Origin: an uncultured Lachnospiraceae bacterium
Lineage (GTDB): Bacteria > Bacillota > Clostridia > Lachnospirales > Lachnospiraceae
Direction: 5' to 3'
Assembly (NCBI GenBank): GCA_947566705.1
Contig: CANOLA010000033.1
Span: 1 to 32,751, forward strand
Length of the DNA: 32,751 bases
Made by a program: the position numbers and the translations under genes. Positions 7,943 to 16,253 of this stretch are shown piece by piece. Each line of letters starts with the position of its first letter. The first letter of the stretch is position 1. Under the pieces are notes generated by a model that worked only from the letters and a program-made list of their open reading frames with translations, made no database searches and had not been told where the DNA came from.

Positions 7943-8952
7943 AATTACTGACATTTGCAATCCCGTGTTACAATTCACAGGATTATATGGAACACTGTAT
8001 TGAATCAATCCTGCCGGGGGGCGAGGATATTGAAATTCTGATTATCGATGACGGTTCAAAGGACCGTACGGCAGAGATTGCCGACGATTACGCGAAGCGT
8101 TATCCTTCCATTATCCGCGCCATCCACCAGGAAAATGGCGGACACGGGGAGGCCGTCAACACAGGCATCCGCAATGCGTCCGGACTGTATTTTAAAGTGG
8201 TGGACAGTGACGACTGGGTGGACGCGGAAGCATACAAAAAAGTACTGCAGACACTGCGTGAGCTGACCGGAAGCAAAACCACACTGGATATGCTGCTTTC
8301 CAACTATGTCTATGAAAAAGAAGGTGCGAAAAATAAAAAAGTAATGCGGCAGACCGGATTTCCAAAAGACAGGCTTTTTACATGGAGTGATGTCAGGCAT
8401 TTTTACAAAGGGCATTATATCCTTATGCATTCCGTCATTTACCGTACAAAACTGCTGCGGGAATGCGGGCTTGAGCTTCCGAAGCATACCTTTTACGTGG
8501 ATAATATCTACGTTTACAAACCGCTTCCGTATGTGCGGACCATGTATTATCTGGATGTGGATTTTTACCGTTATTATATTGGAAGGGAAGACCAGTCGGT
8601 CAACGAAAAAGTCATGATTTCGCGGATTGACCAGCAGATCCGTGTAAACAAAATAATGCTGGACGATGTAAACCTCTGGAAGGTGCAAAACCCGAAATGC
8701 CGGAAATACATGTTTAATTACCTGGAGATTATAACAGTGGTTTCAACAATTATGCTGATTCGTTCCGGCACAGAGGAAAACCTTGAGAAAAAACGTGCGC
8801 TCTGGAAATATATTAAGGACAGGGATATCAAACTGTTCCATAAGCTGCGCCGTGGAATTATGGGACAGACCATGAACCTGCCGGGAAAGGGCGGAAGAAA
8901 AATTTCCGTTGCAGCATACCGGCTTTCCCAGAAAGTGGTTGGCTTTAATTAA
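7939..8952 (+). CDS. Glycosyltransferase family 2 protein
   Basis: A 337-residue inverting glycosyltransferase of the GT-A fold. The N-terminus reads LTFAIPCYNSQDYMEHCIESIL, followed by ILIIDDGSKDRTAEIA for nucleotide binding and VVDSDDWVD with the metal-binding Asp residues near 89-92. No signal peptide or clear membrane helix is seen, so it is probably cytosolic and membrane-associated. It overlaps glf by four bases, which suggests that it uses UDP-galactofuranose or builds the glycan that contains it; this is inference from context. The acceptor cannot be read from sequence. It ends the two-gene unit: a hairpin with a T-run follows at 9011. Confidence 0.9.
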   Translation: MKLLTFAIPCYNSQDYMEHCIESILPGGEDIEILIIDDGSKDRTAEIADDYAKRYPSIIRAIHQENGGHGEAVNTGIRNASGLYFKVVDSDDWVDAEAYKKVLQTLRELTGSKTTLDMLLSNYVYEKEGAKNKKVMRQTGFPKDRLFTWSDVRHFYKGHYILMHSVIYRTKLLRECGLELPKHTFYVDNIYVYKPLPYVRTMYYLDVDFYRYYIGREDQSVNEKVMISRIDQQIRVNKIMLDDVNLWKVQNPKCRKYMFNYLEIITVVSTIMLIRSGTEENLEKKRALWKYIKDRDIKLFHKLRRGIMGQTMNLPGKGGRKISVAAYRLSQKVVGFN

Positions 8953-8984
8953 TAATAACAACTGGCAATAAAAGGGTTTCTGTC

Positions 8985-9013
8985 TTGTCAGTTGTCAGGA
9001 TATGTGCTATACT
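8985..9013 (+). promoter_or_regulatory. Promoter for nadB-nadC-niaR
   Basis: TTGTCA (8985-8990), a 17-base spacer and TATACT (9008-9013). The predicted start is near 9020. The -10 box overlaps the left arm of the 11-base palindrome at 9011-9040. Confidence 0.65.
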
Positions 9014-9045
9014 CCATGTCAGGCAAAGATGACATGGAGTTTTTT
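9011..9045 (+). terminator. Terminator-like hairpin that may also be the nadB operator
   Basis: ACTCCATGTCA (9011-9021) pairs perfectly with TGACATGGAGT (9030-9040), loop of eight bases, then a six-T run (9040-9045). As RNA it looks like the glf/GT2 terminator. As DNA it is an 11-base palindrome sitting on the nadB -10 box and start site, just where the NiaR repressor encoded by the third gene of the unit could bind. The two roles are compatible. Confidence 0.75.
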
Positions 9046-9060
9046 GAAAGCGTGGGAGAG

Positions 9061-10422
9061 ATGAAAACAGACATACTTATTGTTGGAACCGGATGCTCTG
9101 GCCTGTACTGTGCCCTGCAGCTGCCTGACGATAAACAGATCATGATGATTACAAAATCCGATGTAAAAAGCAGCGACTCCTATCTGGCACAGGGCGGTAT
9201 CTGCATGTTAAAGGATGACGCTGATTATGACAGCTATTTTGAAGATACCATGAAGGCGGGGCATTATGAAAATGACCCGGATTCCGTCAGTATTATGATA
9301 AAGTCTTCCAGAAACGTGATAACGGATCTGCTGGATTACGGAGTGGATTTTGCCCGTGACGGGGATGGCACCCTGGTTTTTACCAGGGAGGGAGCACATT
9401 CCGATAAAAGAATCCTGTTTCACAAAGATATTACAGGAGCTGAAATTACAGGCAAACTGCTTGCTGCTGCCGGAAAAAGAAAAAACATAACGATTCTGGA
9501 GCATACGCGGATGGTGGATATTGTGACGCATGACAACCGCTGTTACGGCGCCGTTATCCGGAAGGAGGACGGAAGCCTTGATGCGGTGGAGGCACAGTAT
9601 ACCGTCTGGGCATGCGGCGGAATCGGCGGACTGTACAGCCATTCAACAAACTTCCGCCATCTGACAGGAGACGCACTTGCCCTGGCAATCCGGCATAATA
9701 TCCGCTTAAAGGATATCAATTACATACAGATTCACCCGACAACATTATATACGGATAACGAAGAGGAACGCAGCTTTCTGATATCAGAATCCGTCCGCGG
9801 GGAAGGGGCAAAGCTTTATGACAAAAATATGAACCGCTTTGTCAATGAACTGCTGCCGCGTGACGTCGTTACGGTGGAAATCTATAAACAGATGGAAAAA
9901 GACCAGACGGAGTTTGTCTGGGAGGATTTACGCACCATTCCGGAGGACGAGCTTGTGACCCATTTTCCAAATATCGTAAAACACTGCAGGGAGATGGGCT
10001 ATGATGTCATGCATGAATGCATTCCGGTTGTTCCGGCGCAGCATTATTTTATGGGGGGCGTCTGGGTGGACCACGACAGCGCCACCTCCATGGAGCATCT
10101 GTATGCAGTCGGGGAAACCGCATGCAACGGCGTCCATGGCAGAAACCGGCTGGCAAGCAATTCCCTGCTGGAAAGCCTTGTCTTTGCAAAACGTGCGGCA
10201 GGCCGGATGACAGCGGGCATGGATGAAAAATTTACTGTGGAAAATGATATGTTTGCCTCACTGGATTTTTCAGAATATGAGGATAAGGAAGCGCTGGCAG
10301 GCAGGTATCACGAAAGTGTCCGAAGGGCAATTCTGGAAGCTGATAAAAAAATGGAAGCGTCCAAAGAAGAGGACTCCCACAGACAGGCAAAGGTGGCTTT
10401 TCGTAAGAAAATCGTGATTTAA
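9061..10422 (+). CDS. nadB: L-aspartate oxidase
   Basis: A 453-residue FAD enzyme that oxidises L-aspartate to iminoaspartate, the first step of de novo NAD synthesis. The N-terminal dinucleotide motif is ILIVGTGCSGLYCAL. Family marks follow: DSYLAQGGI, FTREGAHS, IHPTTLY, SVRGEGAKLYD, and the FAD-binding C-terminal block YAVGETACNGVHGRNRLASNSLLESL. It is shorter than E. coli NadB (about 540 residues) at the C-terminus, where the long helical tail is missing. I place the start at ATG 9061 because the Rossmann strand begins there and earlier in-frame codons (TTG 8992, ATG 9034) lie in the promoter or hairpin; GGGAG precedes it closely. nadC follows 12 bases after the stop. nadA, expected as partner, is not in the window. 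Confidence 0.94.
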   Translation: MKTDILIVGTGCSGLYCALQLPDDKQIMMITKSDVKSSDSYLAQGGICMLKDDADYDSYFEDTMKAGHYENDPDSVSIMIKSSRNVITDLLDYGVDFARDGDGTLVFTREGAHSDKRILFHKDITGAEITGKLLAAAGKRKNITILEHTRMVDIVTHDNRCYGAVIRKEDGSLDAVEAQYTVWACGGIGGLYSHSTNFRHLTGDALALAIRHNIRLKDINYIQIHPTTLYTDNEEERSFLISESVRGEGAKLYDKNMNRFVNELLPRDVVTVEIYKQMEKDQTEFVWEDLRTIPEDELVTHFPNIVKHCREMGYDVMHECIPVVPAQHYFMGGVWVDHDSATSMEHLYAVGETACNGVHGRNRLASNSLLESLVFAKRAAGRMTAGMDEKFTVENDMFASLDFSEYEDKEALAGRYHESVRRAILEADKKMEASKEEDSHRQAKVAFRKKIVI

Positions 10423-10434
10423 GGAGAAAATACT

Positions 10435-11289
10435 ATGTACGACCAGGTAACATTAAAATTAAATGCAGACCCGTTTATTTTAAGCGCGTTAAAAGAGGAC
10501 ATTACCAGTGAGGATGTTTCCACAAACAGCGTGATGCCGCATCCCCAGGCGGGCGAGGTGGATTTAATCTGCAAGCAGGACGGAATTATCTGCGGTCTGC
10601 AGATTTTTGAGCGTGTGTTCACTTTACTGGATGAAAATACTGAGGCAGAGTTTTTTGTGCAGGATGGTGATACAGTAAAAGCCGGACAGCTGATGGCAAA
10701 GGTACGCGGGGATATCAGAACCCTGCTCTGCGGGGAGCGCACAGCACTGAATTATTTACAGCGCATGAGCGGGATTGCCACATATACCAGGGAAATGGCG
10801 TCGCTTCTGGAAGGCAGCAGGATGAAGCTGTTGGATACAAGAAAAACCACGCCGAACAACCGCATTTTTGAAAAGTACGCGGTACGCACTGGGGGCGGAA
10901 ACAACCACCGTTACAACCTCTCCGACGGCGTACTGCTTAAGGATAACCATATCGGGGCGGCTGGCGGCGTGAAGGAAGCCGTCCGGGCTGCAAAGGCATA
11001 TGCGCCGTTTGTGAGAAAGATTGAAGTGGAAGTGGAAACAATTGATATGGTGAAGGACGCGGTGGAAGCCGGGGCTGATATCATCATGCTCGACAACATG
11101 GACATAGAAACATTAAAGGAGGCAATTGACTGCATCGGCGGACGCGCAGAAATCGAAGTGTCCGGAAACGTGACGAAAGAAAACATTGAAAGACTGTCAG
11201 GTCTTGGGGTGGATTATATATCAAGCGGGGCATTAACGCATTCGGCCCCGATTCTGGATATTTCACTGAAGAATTTAAGACCCGTTTAA
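10435..11289 (+). CDS. nadC: Nicotinate-nucleotide pyrophosphorylase (quinolinate phosphoribosyltransferase)
   Basis: A 284-residue enzyme that makes nicotinate mononucleotide from quinolinate and PRPP, with loss of CO2. The family signature runs from LDTRKTTPNNRIFEKYAV through GGGNNHRYNLSDGVLLKDNH, giving the Arg, His and Lys residues that bind quinolinate. Barrel motifs IEVEVETIDMVKDAVEAG, IIMLDNMD, EVSGNVT and DYISSGALTHS follow and are in the expected order. Length is typical. The ribosome binding site AAGGAG (10421-10426) overlaps the nadB stop, so translation is probably coupled. niaR comes next after about 38 bases. Confidence 0.96.
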   Translation: MYDQVTLKLNADPFILSALKEDITSEDVSTNSVMPHPQAGEVDLICKQDGIICGLQIFERVFTLLDENTEAEFFVQDGDTVKAGQLMAKVRGDIRTLLCGERTALNYLQRMSGIATYTREMASLLEGSRMKLLDTRKTTPNNRIFEKYAVRTGGGNNHRYNLSDGVLLKDNHIGAAGGVKEAVRAAKAYAPFVRKIEVEVETIDMVKDAVEAGADIIMLDNMDIETLKEAIDCIGGRAEIEVSGNVTKENIERLSGLGVDYISSGALTHSAPILDISLKNLRPV

Positions 11290-11327
11290 GGGCTGCATAA
11301 ACGGTTACTGTAGGAGTGGATACTGTA

Positions 11328-11876
11328 ATGAACGGTGAAGAAAGGCGCGGCAGAATCATACAACTGTTAAGGGACAGAAAGAGTCCCCTGCCGGGAACAG
11401 AACTTGCAAAACAGCTTTCGGTCAGCAGACAGGCAATCGTTTCGGATATCGCATTGCTGCGTGCGAACGGAGTGGATATTATTTCTACAAACAGGGGGTA
11501 TCTGATGCACGGCGGGAAAGAAAGCCGTGTGTTTAAGGTCCGGCATGAAGATGATGAGGCTGAAAAAGAACTGACCTGCATTGTGGACCTTGGCGGGGAA
11601 GTGCAGGACGTGTTTGTCTGTCACAGGGTATATGGCATTCTCAGGGCGGAAATGCATATCAGGTCCCGCATGGACATCCGCAGGTATATGGAGGACATCG
11701 CTTCCGGAAAATCCAGCCTGTTAAAAAATGTGACATCCGGTTACCATTACCATACCATAACCGCAGACAGCGGGGAAATACTGGACATGATACAGGAAAG
11801 ACTGCAGGAATACGGATTTCTTGCAAAACTTCAGGATTATGAACCGGTGGATTTTTGGGGCAGGGAAGACAAATAA
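11328..11876 (+). CDS. niaR: NiaR-type transcriptional repressor of NAD genes
   Basis: A 182-residue protein with an N-terminal winged helix (about residues 1-60; ERRGRIIQLLRDRKSPLPG, then ELAKQLSVSRQAIVSDIALL) and a C-terminal 3H domain. The 3H domain is named for three conserved His; here HRVYG (about residue 103), and the His residues of GYHYHTI are candidates. In Bacillus and Clostridia this pair of domains is NiaR (YrxA), which represses NAD synthesis or niacin uptake genes when nicotinic acid is present. Its place right after nadB-nadC supports this and suggests autorepression. ATG 11328 with TAGGAG upstream is chosen; GTG 11316 overlaps that site. The family-I repeat starts at the first base after its stop. 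Confidence 0.92.
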   Translation: MNGEERRGRIIQLLRDRKSPLPGTELAKQLSVSRQAIVSDIALLRANGVDIISTNRGYLMHGGKESRVFKVRHEDDEAEKELTCIVDLGGEVQDVFVCHRVYGILRAEMHIRSRMDIRRYMEDIASGKSSLLKNVTSGYHYHTITADSGEILDMIQERLQEYGFLAKLQDYEPVDFWGREDK

Positions 11877-11909
11877 CAGGAAGTGTCCCTGCTGTGCAGG
11901 AATATTACA
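11877..11909 (+). repeat. Family I hairpin repeat, partial copy (valS leader)
   Basis: CAGG (11877-11880), seven bases, CCTGC (11888-11892), TGT, GCAGG (11896-11900), AATATTACA (11901-11909). Read on the minus strand it is TGTAATATT, CCTGC, three bases, GCAGG, seven bases, CCTG, the same frame as the copies at 17777 and 31368. The TTCGC/GCGAA second hairpin is absent. Its orientation is opposite to copies A, B and C. Confidence 0.7.
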
Positions 11910-11929
11910 CATCTAGAAAGGATAAAAAC

Positions 11930-14578
11930 ATGAGCAGAGAATTATCAAAAACCTATGATCCAAAAGATATAGAGGACCGTTTATATAAAAAATGGGAGGA
12001 CAGCGGTTATTTCCATGCTGAGGCGGACCGCAGCAGAAAACCGTTTACCATCGTGATGCCGCCTCCAAATATTACCGGACAGCTTCACATGGGGCACGCA
12101 CTGGATAATACCATGCAGGATATTCTGATCCGTTATAAAAGAATGCAGGGCTATAACGCACTCTGGCAGCCGGGAACTGACCATGCTTCCATTGCAACGG
12201 AAGTAAAGGTCATCGAGTCCCTGAAAGAACAGGGAATTGAAAAGGCAGACTTAACGCGCGAGGAGTTCCTGGAAAAATGCTGGGACTGGCGGAAAGAATA
12301 CGGCGGGCGTATCGTAAAGCAGCTCCGCAAAATGGGCTCATCCGCAGACTGGCAGAGGGAACGTTTTACCATGGACGAGGGCTGTTCCCGTGCAGTCAAC
12401 GACGTGTTTATCAAACTGTACAAAAAAGGCTGGATTTACAAAGGTTCCCGTATTGTCAACTGGTGTCCGGTCTGTAAAACCTCAATCTCCGATGCAGAGG
12501 TTCTTCATGAGGAACAGGACGGTTTTTTCTGGCATATCAATTATCCGGTTGCCGGGGAGGAAGGCAGATTTGTGGAAATCGCAACCACCCGTCCGGAAAC
12601 CTTGTTCGGAGATACTGCAGTGGCGGTTAATCCGGAAGATGAAAGATACCAGGATATCATAGGAAAGACCCTGGTACTGCCGACGACCGGAAGGGAAATT
12701 CCGGTCATTGCAGATTCCTATGTGGACAAAGAGTTTGGAACCGGCTGTGTAAAGATTACCCCGGCGCATGACCCGAACGACTTTGAAGTGGGAAAACGGC
12801 ATAACCTGGAAGAAATCGTTGTCATAAATGACGATGCCACCATGAATGAAAAAGCCGGGAAATACGCCGGAATGGACCGTTATGAGTGTAGAAAGGCACT
12901 GGTAAAGGATTTGGAGGAAATGGGACTTCTCGTGAAAGTTGTTCCTCATTCCCACAACGTAGGTACTCATGACCGCTGCCATACCACGGTGGAGCCGATG
13001 ATCAAGCAGCAGTGGTTTGTAAAAATGGATGAGATGATAAAGCCTGCAGTTGCCGCGGTAAAGAACGGGGATATTAAGTTGCTTCCGGCAAGGATGGACA
13101 AGACCTATTTTAACTGGACGGACAATATCCGCGACTGGTGTATCAGCCGCCAGCTCTGGTGGGGACACCGGATTCCGGCATGGTACTGCGGGGACTGCGG
13201 GCATATGGAGGTTTCCGTGGAAAAGCCAGGTGCCTGTCCAAAATGCGGATGCAGTCATATGACGCAGGATGAGGATACGCTCGATACATGGTTTTCTTCT
13301 GCACTCTGGCCGTTTTCCACACTGGGATGGCCGGACAAAACGGAAGACCTGGATTATTTCTATCCGAATGACGTACTGGTAACCGGATATGATATTATCT
13401 TTTTCTGGGTTATCCGCATGATTTTTTCCGGTTACGAGCAGACCGGGAAAGCGCCGTTTCATACGGTATTATTCCACGGGCTGATCCGTGATTCCGAAGG
13501 ACGTAAAATGAGCAAGTCGCTCGGAAACGGAATTGACCCGCTTGAGGTTATTGACAAATACGGTGCAGATGCGCTGCGTCTGACTCTGATTACCGGAAAT
13601 GCCCCGGGAAATGACATGCGTTTTTACTGGGAGCGTGTGGAGGCATCCAGAAACTTTGCAAACAAAGTATGGAATGCATCCAGATTTATCATGATGAACC
13701 TGGATGGGGCAGCAGTAACGGAGCCGTCTGCAGAAGAACTGCATACAGCAGACAAATGGATTCTTTCAAAAGTAAACACACTGGCGCATGATGTTACCGA
13801 AAACATGGACAAATTCGAGCTTGGAATTGCCGTGCAGAAGGTCTATGATTTTATCTGGGATGAGTTCTGTGACTGGTACATTGAGATTGCAAAGGTCCGC
13901 ACCTATAAAAAGGATGAGAACAAAAGTTCCGCAAATGCCGCGCTCTGGACATTAAAGACTGTGCTGGCAAATGCGTTAAAGCTGCTGCATCCGTATATGC
14001 CGTTTATCACGGAGGAAATTTTCTGTACGCTGCAGAATGATGAGGAAACCATTATGCTTTCGCAGTGGCCGGAGTATAAGGAAAGCTGGAACTTCCCGGA
14101 GGCGGAAGCTGCAATCGAGCGTTGCAAGGACCTGGTAAAGGGCGTCAGGGGTGTCCGTACGGAAATGGATGTGCCGATGTCAAGAAAGGCAAAGCTGTTT
14201 GTTGTATCAGAAAAAGAAGAAGTACGTAAGGTATTTGAGGACAACAGGGAAGTTTATGTAAACCTTGCATTTACAAACGGAATCAGTGTACAGCAGGATA
14301 AGTCCGGGGTCGGGGAGGATGCGGTATCAACGGTTATCCCGGATGCTGTCGTTTATCTGCCGCTGGAGGACCTGGTTGACCTGGAAAAGGAAAAAGAACG
14401 CCTGAACAAAGAGAAGGACAGGCTTTCAAAGGAACTTGCACGCTCAAAGGGGATGCTCTCAAATGAGAAGTTTTTAAATAATGCAAAACCAAAGAAGGTG
14501 CAGGAGGAAAAAGACAAGCTGGTAAAATATGAACAGATGATGGCATCCGTGGAGGCACGCCTTGCACAGATGAAGTAA
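11930..14578 (+). CDS. valS: Valine--tRNA ligase
   Basis: An 882-residue class I synthetase that charges tRNA-Val. The HIGH motif is HMGH at residues 53-56, the KMSKS loop is at 526-530, and the valine/editing marks PGTDHASIATE and TTRPETLFGDTAVAVNPED are present. WWGHRIPAWYC is followed by a four-Cys zinc-like knuckle (CGDCG, CPKCG). The C-terminal 60 residues form the coiled coil typical of ValRS (LEKEKERLNKEKDRLSKEL). ATG 11930, with AAAGGA upstream, is chosen over an in-frame ATG at 11855 inside niaR. The 53-base gap from niaR holds only a family-I repeat and the ribosome binding site. A T-box, common before valS in Firmicutes, does not fit there. Confidence 0.97.
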   Translation: MSRELSKTYDPKDIEDRLYKKWEDSGYFHAEADRSRKPFTIVMPPPNITGQLHMGHALDNTMQDILIRYKRMQGYNALWQPGTDHASIATEVKVIESLKEQGIEKADLTREEFLEKCWDWRKEYGGRIVKQLRKMGSSADWQRERFTMDEGCSRAVNDVFIKLYKKGWIYKGSRIVNWCPVCKTSISDAEVLHEEQDGFFWHINYPVAGEEGRFVEIATTRPETLFGDTAVAVNPEDERYQDIIGKTLVLPTTGREIPVIADSYVDKEFGTGCVKITPAHDPNDFEVGKRHNLEEIVVINDDATMNEKAGKYAGMDRYECRKALVKDLEEMGLLVKVVPHSHNVGTHDRCHTTVEPMIKQQWFVKMDEMIKPAVAAVKNGDIKLLPARMDKTYFNWTDNIRDWCISRQLWWGHRIPAWYCGDCGHMEVSVEKPGACPKCGCSHMTQDEDTLDTWFSSALWPFSTLGWPDKTEDLDYFYPNDVLVTGYDIIFFWVIRMIFSGYEQTGKAPFHTVLFHGLIRDSEGRKMSKSLGNGIDPLEVIDKYGADALRLTLITGNAPGNDMRFYWERVEASRNFANKVWNASRFIMMNLDGAAVTEPSAEELHTADKWILSKVNTLAHDVTENMDKFELGIAVQKVYDFIWDEFCDWYIEIAKVRTYKKDENKSSANAALWTLKTVLANALKLLHPYMPFITEEIFCTLQNDEETIMLSQWPEYKESWNFPEAEAAIERCKDLVKGVRGVRTEMDVPMSRKAKLFVVSEKEEVRKVFEDNREVYVNLAFTNGISVQQDKSGVGEDAVSTVIPDAVVYLPLEDLVDLEKEKERLNKEKDRLSKELARSKGMLSNEKFLNNAKPKKVQEEKDKLVKYEQMMASVEARLAQMK

Positions 14579-14597
14579 TTCAGGTCATGATTTGACG

Positions 14598-14630
14598 TTT
14601 TATTCTGCCGGTAAATGGGGCGGGATAAAA
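14598..14630 (+). other. Hairpin in the valS-DUF342 gap
   Basis: TTTTATTCTGCC (14598-14609) pairs with GGCGGGATAAAA (14619-14630) through twelve pairs, two of them G-U. No T-run follows on the plus strand, so a normal terminator is doubtful. It may be a weak terminator or processing site for valS mRNA. Confidence 0.4.
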
Positions 14631-14656
14631 AAATGTCGATATTTTACAGGAATAAA

Positions 14657-14685
14657 TTGAACTGGCAGGAGAAATATGTTAAAAT
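14657..14685 (+). promoter_or_regulatory. Promoter for the DUF342 gene
   Basis: TTGAAC (14657-14662), a 17-base spacer and TAAAAT (14680-14685), with TGT just before the -10 box (extended -10). Confidence 0.6.
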
Positions 14686-14732
14686 AACCTAAAGAATATA
14701 TAACTGGAAAATGTATTTTGAGGAGTGGACGT

Positions 14733-16133
14733 ATGGAATTATCTGCTTTTAAAGACGCAAGGATAAGAATTTCATATGATGAGATGGAGGCATTTCTGTT
14801 TCTGCCGGCGCTTCCGGTGGGACAGAAGTATACGGTAAAGGACATTGTTGCGTTTCTTAATGCCGGCAGAGTGGTTTTCGGGATTGATGAGGCGCGGATC
14901 CGTAAAATAATTGACACAATGGCGTATGAGCGTGAGGTATGCGTTGCAACGGGCATTCGTCCGGTGGAAGGGCAGGATGGATTCTTTGAATATAAGTTCA
15001 ATATGGACTTAAATTCAAAGCCGCAGGAAAACTCTGACGGTTCTGTGGACTACTGGTCAATCCATACTCTTGAAACAGTGGAAGAGGGGCAGGTAATTGC
15101 TACCTATCATGAGCCGGTTGAGGGTTCTGATGGAAAAACAGTTACCGATAAGGTTGTTCCATGCAAGCGTGCCCGTGCACTTCCGCCGCTTGCAGGAAAA
15201 GGATTTACCCGTTCTGAGGATAACTGTACCTATACTGCGGATTTAAACGGCAAGATTGAGATGAAGAACGGCCGTATTATGATTAGTAATATCCATGAGG
15301 TTATGGGGGATGTGGATCTGCATACCGGTAATATTGATTTCCGCGGGGATGTTCTGATTCATGGCAGCGTTACGCCGGGAGCAGTTGTCAAGGCGACCGG
15401 ATCCATTACCGTGGACGGTATCTGTGAAAACTGCATGCTGGATGCGGGCAAGGATATTATTCTCCGTGGCGGAGTGCTGGGAGGACACAGTGCGGTCATT
15501 CGTTCAAAGGCAAATATCCATGCACAGTTTCTGGAGTACTGCAGCGTGGAGGCAGAAGGTTTTATTGAGTTTAATTATGCATTAAGCTGTAATATTACAT
15601 GCTATGACCATATTTACGTTGCCGGCAAAAAAGCAAGTATTGTGGGCGGCAGCGTTTATGCGACAAGCGGTGTGGATGTCGCGGTTGTCGGCAATATGAA
15701 CGAAGTAAAAACAAATATCCATGTTGGTACAAATACTTCTGTATTAAAAGAAATCATTGACCTGCAGAACCAGATGACAGAAGCAAACGAGATGGTTGAA
15801 AAGATTACCGGAGGTCTGCAGCAGTTTGACATTGTGTCAAAGGAGCGCGGGATTGACAACCGGAATGATGAGCGCAGAATTGCACTTTTACGTACCAGGA
15901 TGACAAAGCAGGCGGAGATTGCAACAATCCAGAAAGAACTGGACCGTCTGAATGTTATTGTGGAAAGGGGCAAGGAGGCTACTGTCAAGGTACTGCGTGA
16001 CGTGTATCCGGGTACTACCATAGGTATCGACCAGATGAAGCTGACCGTAAAAGATAAGCAGCAGACAATCGAATTCCGCAAGAGAAAAGGAAAAGTCGTG
16101 ATGGTGGCGCTGGAAGACGTTCTTGTCGGATAA
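14733..16133 (+). CDS. FapA/DUF342 family protein
   Basis: A 466-residue protein of the FapA (flagellar assembly protein A, DUF342) family. The N-terminal third holds the DUF342 N-terminal domain (SIHTLETVEEGQVIATYHEP, then VPCKRARALPPLAGKGF). The middle is a right-handed repeat of short beta strands with regularly placed Gly (VDLHTGNIDFRGDVLIHGSV, ATGSITVDGICENCML, KDIILRGGVLGG, GGSVYATSGVDVAVVG), as in bactofilin-like and polymer-forming folds. The C-terminal third is a coiled coil (about residues 335-415). The molecular role is poorly known; in Vibrio, FapA affects flagellar assembly and localisation. No flagellar gene is seen here, so its job is open. GAGGAG seven bases before ATG 14733 fixes the start. 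It has its own promoter and a terminator at 16189. Confidence 0.88.
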   Translation: MELSAFKDARIRISYDEMEAFLFLPALPVGQKYTVKDIVAFLNAGRVVFGIDEARIRKIIDTMAYEREVCVATGIRPVEGQDGFFEYKFNMDLNSKPQENSDGSVDYWSIHTLETVEEGQVIATYHEPVEGSDGKTVTDKVVPCKRARALPPLAGKGFTRSEDNCTYTADLNGKIEMKNGRIMISNIHEVMGDVDLHTGNIDFRGDVLIHGSVTPGAVVKATGSITVDGICENCMLDAGKDIILRGGVLGGHSAVIRSKANIHAQFLEYCSVEAEGFIEFNYALSCNITCYDHIYVAGKKASIVGGSVYATSGVDVAVVGNMNEVKTNIHVGTNTSVLKEIIDLQNQMTEANEMVEKITGGLQQFDIVSKERGIDNRNDERRIALLRTRMTKQAEIATIQKELDRLNVIVERGKEATVKVLRDVYPGTTIGIDQMKLTVKDKQQTIEFRKRKGKVVMVALEDVLVG

Positions 16134-16188
16134 CCACACAATTTGCGATGTTTTTTAAAAACTTCATAATATTTGTGCTTGCATAATG

Positions 16189-16224
16189 CGACCACTATAT
16201 TATAATAAAATATAGTGGTCGTTT
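16189..16224 (+). terminator. Rho-independent terminator after the DUF342 gene
   Basis: A 12-base perfect stem, CGACCACTATAT (16189-16200) with ATATAGTGGTCG (16210-16221), then TTTGTTATT. Confidence 0.85.
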
Positions 16225-16253
16225 GTTATTGATAAAAGGTTGAGGAGGCTTCC

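Noticed and set aside
11877-11929. T-box riboswitch before valS
   Set aside because: The gap is too short, and no T-box core or specifier stem is present.
15590-15612. TGTAATATTACA inside the DUF342 gene, resembling the family I end motif
   Set aside because: It is within coding sequence and lacks the paired segments and the seven-base spacing.
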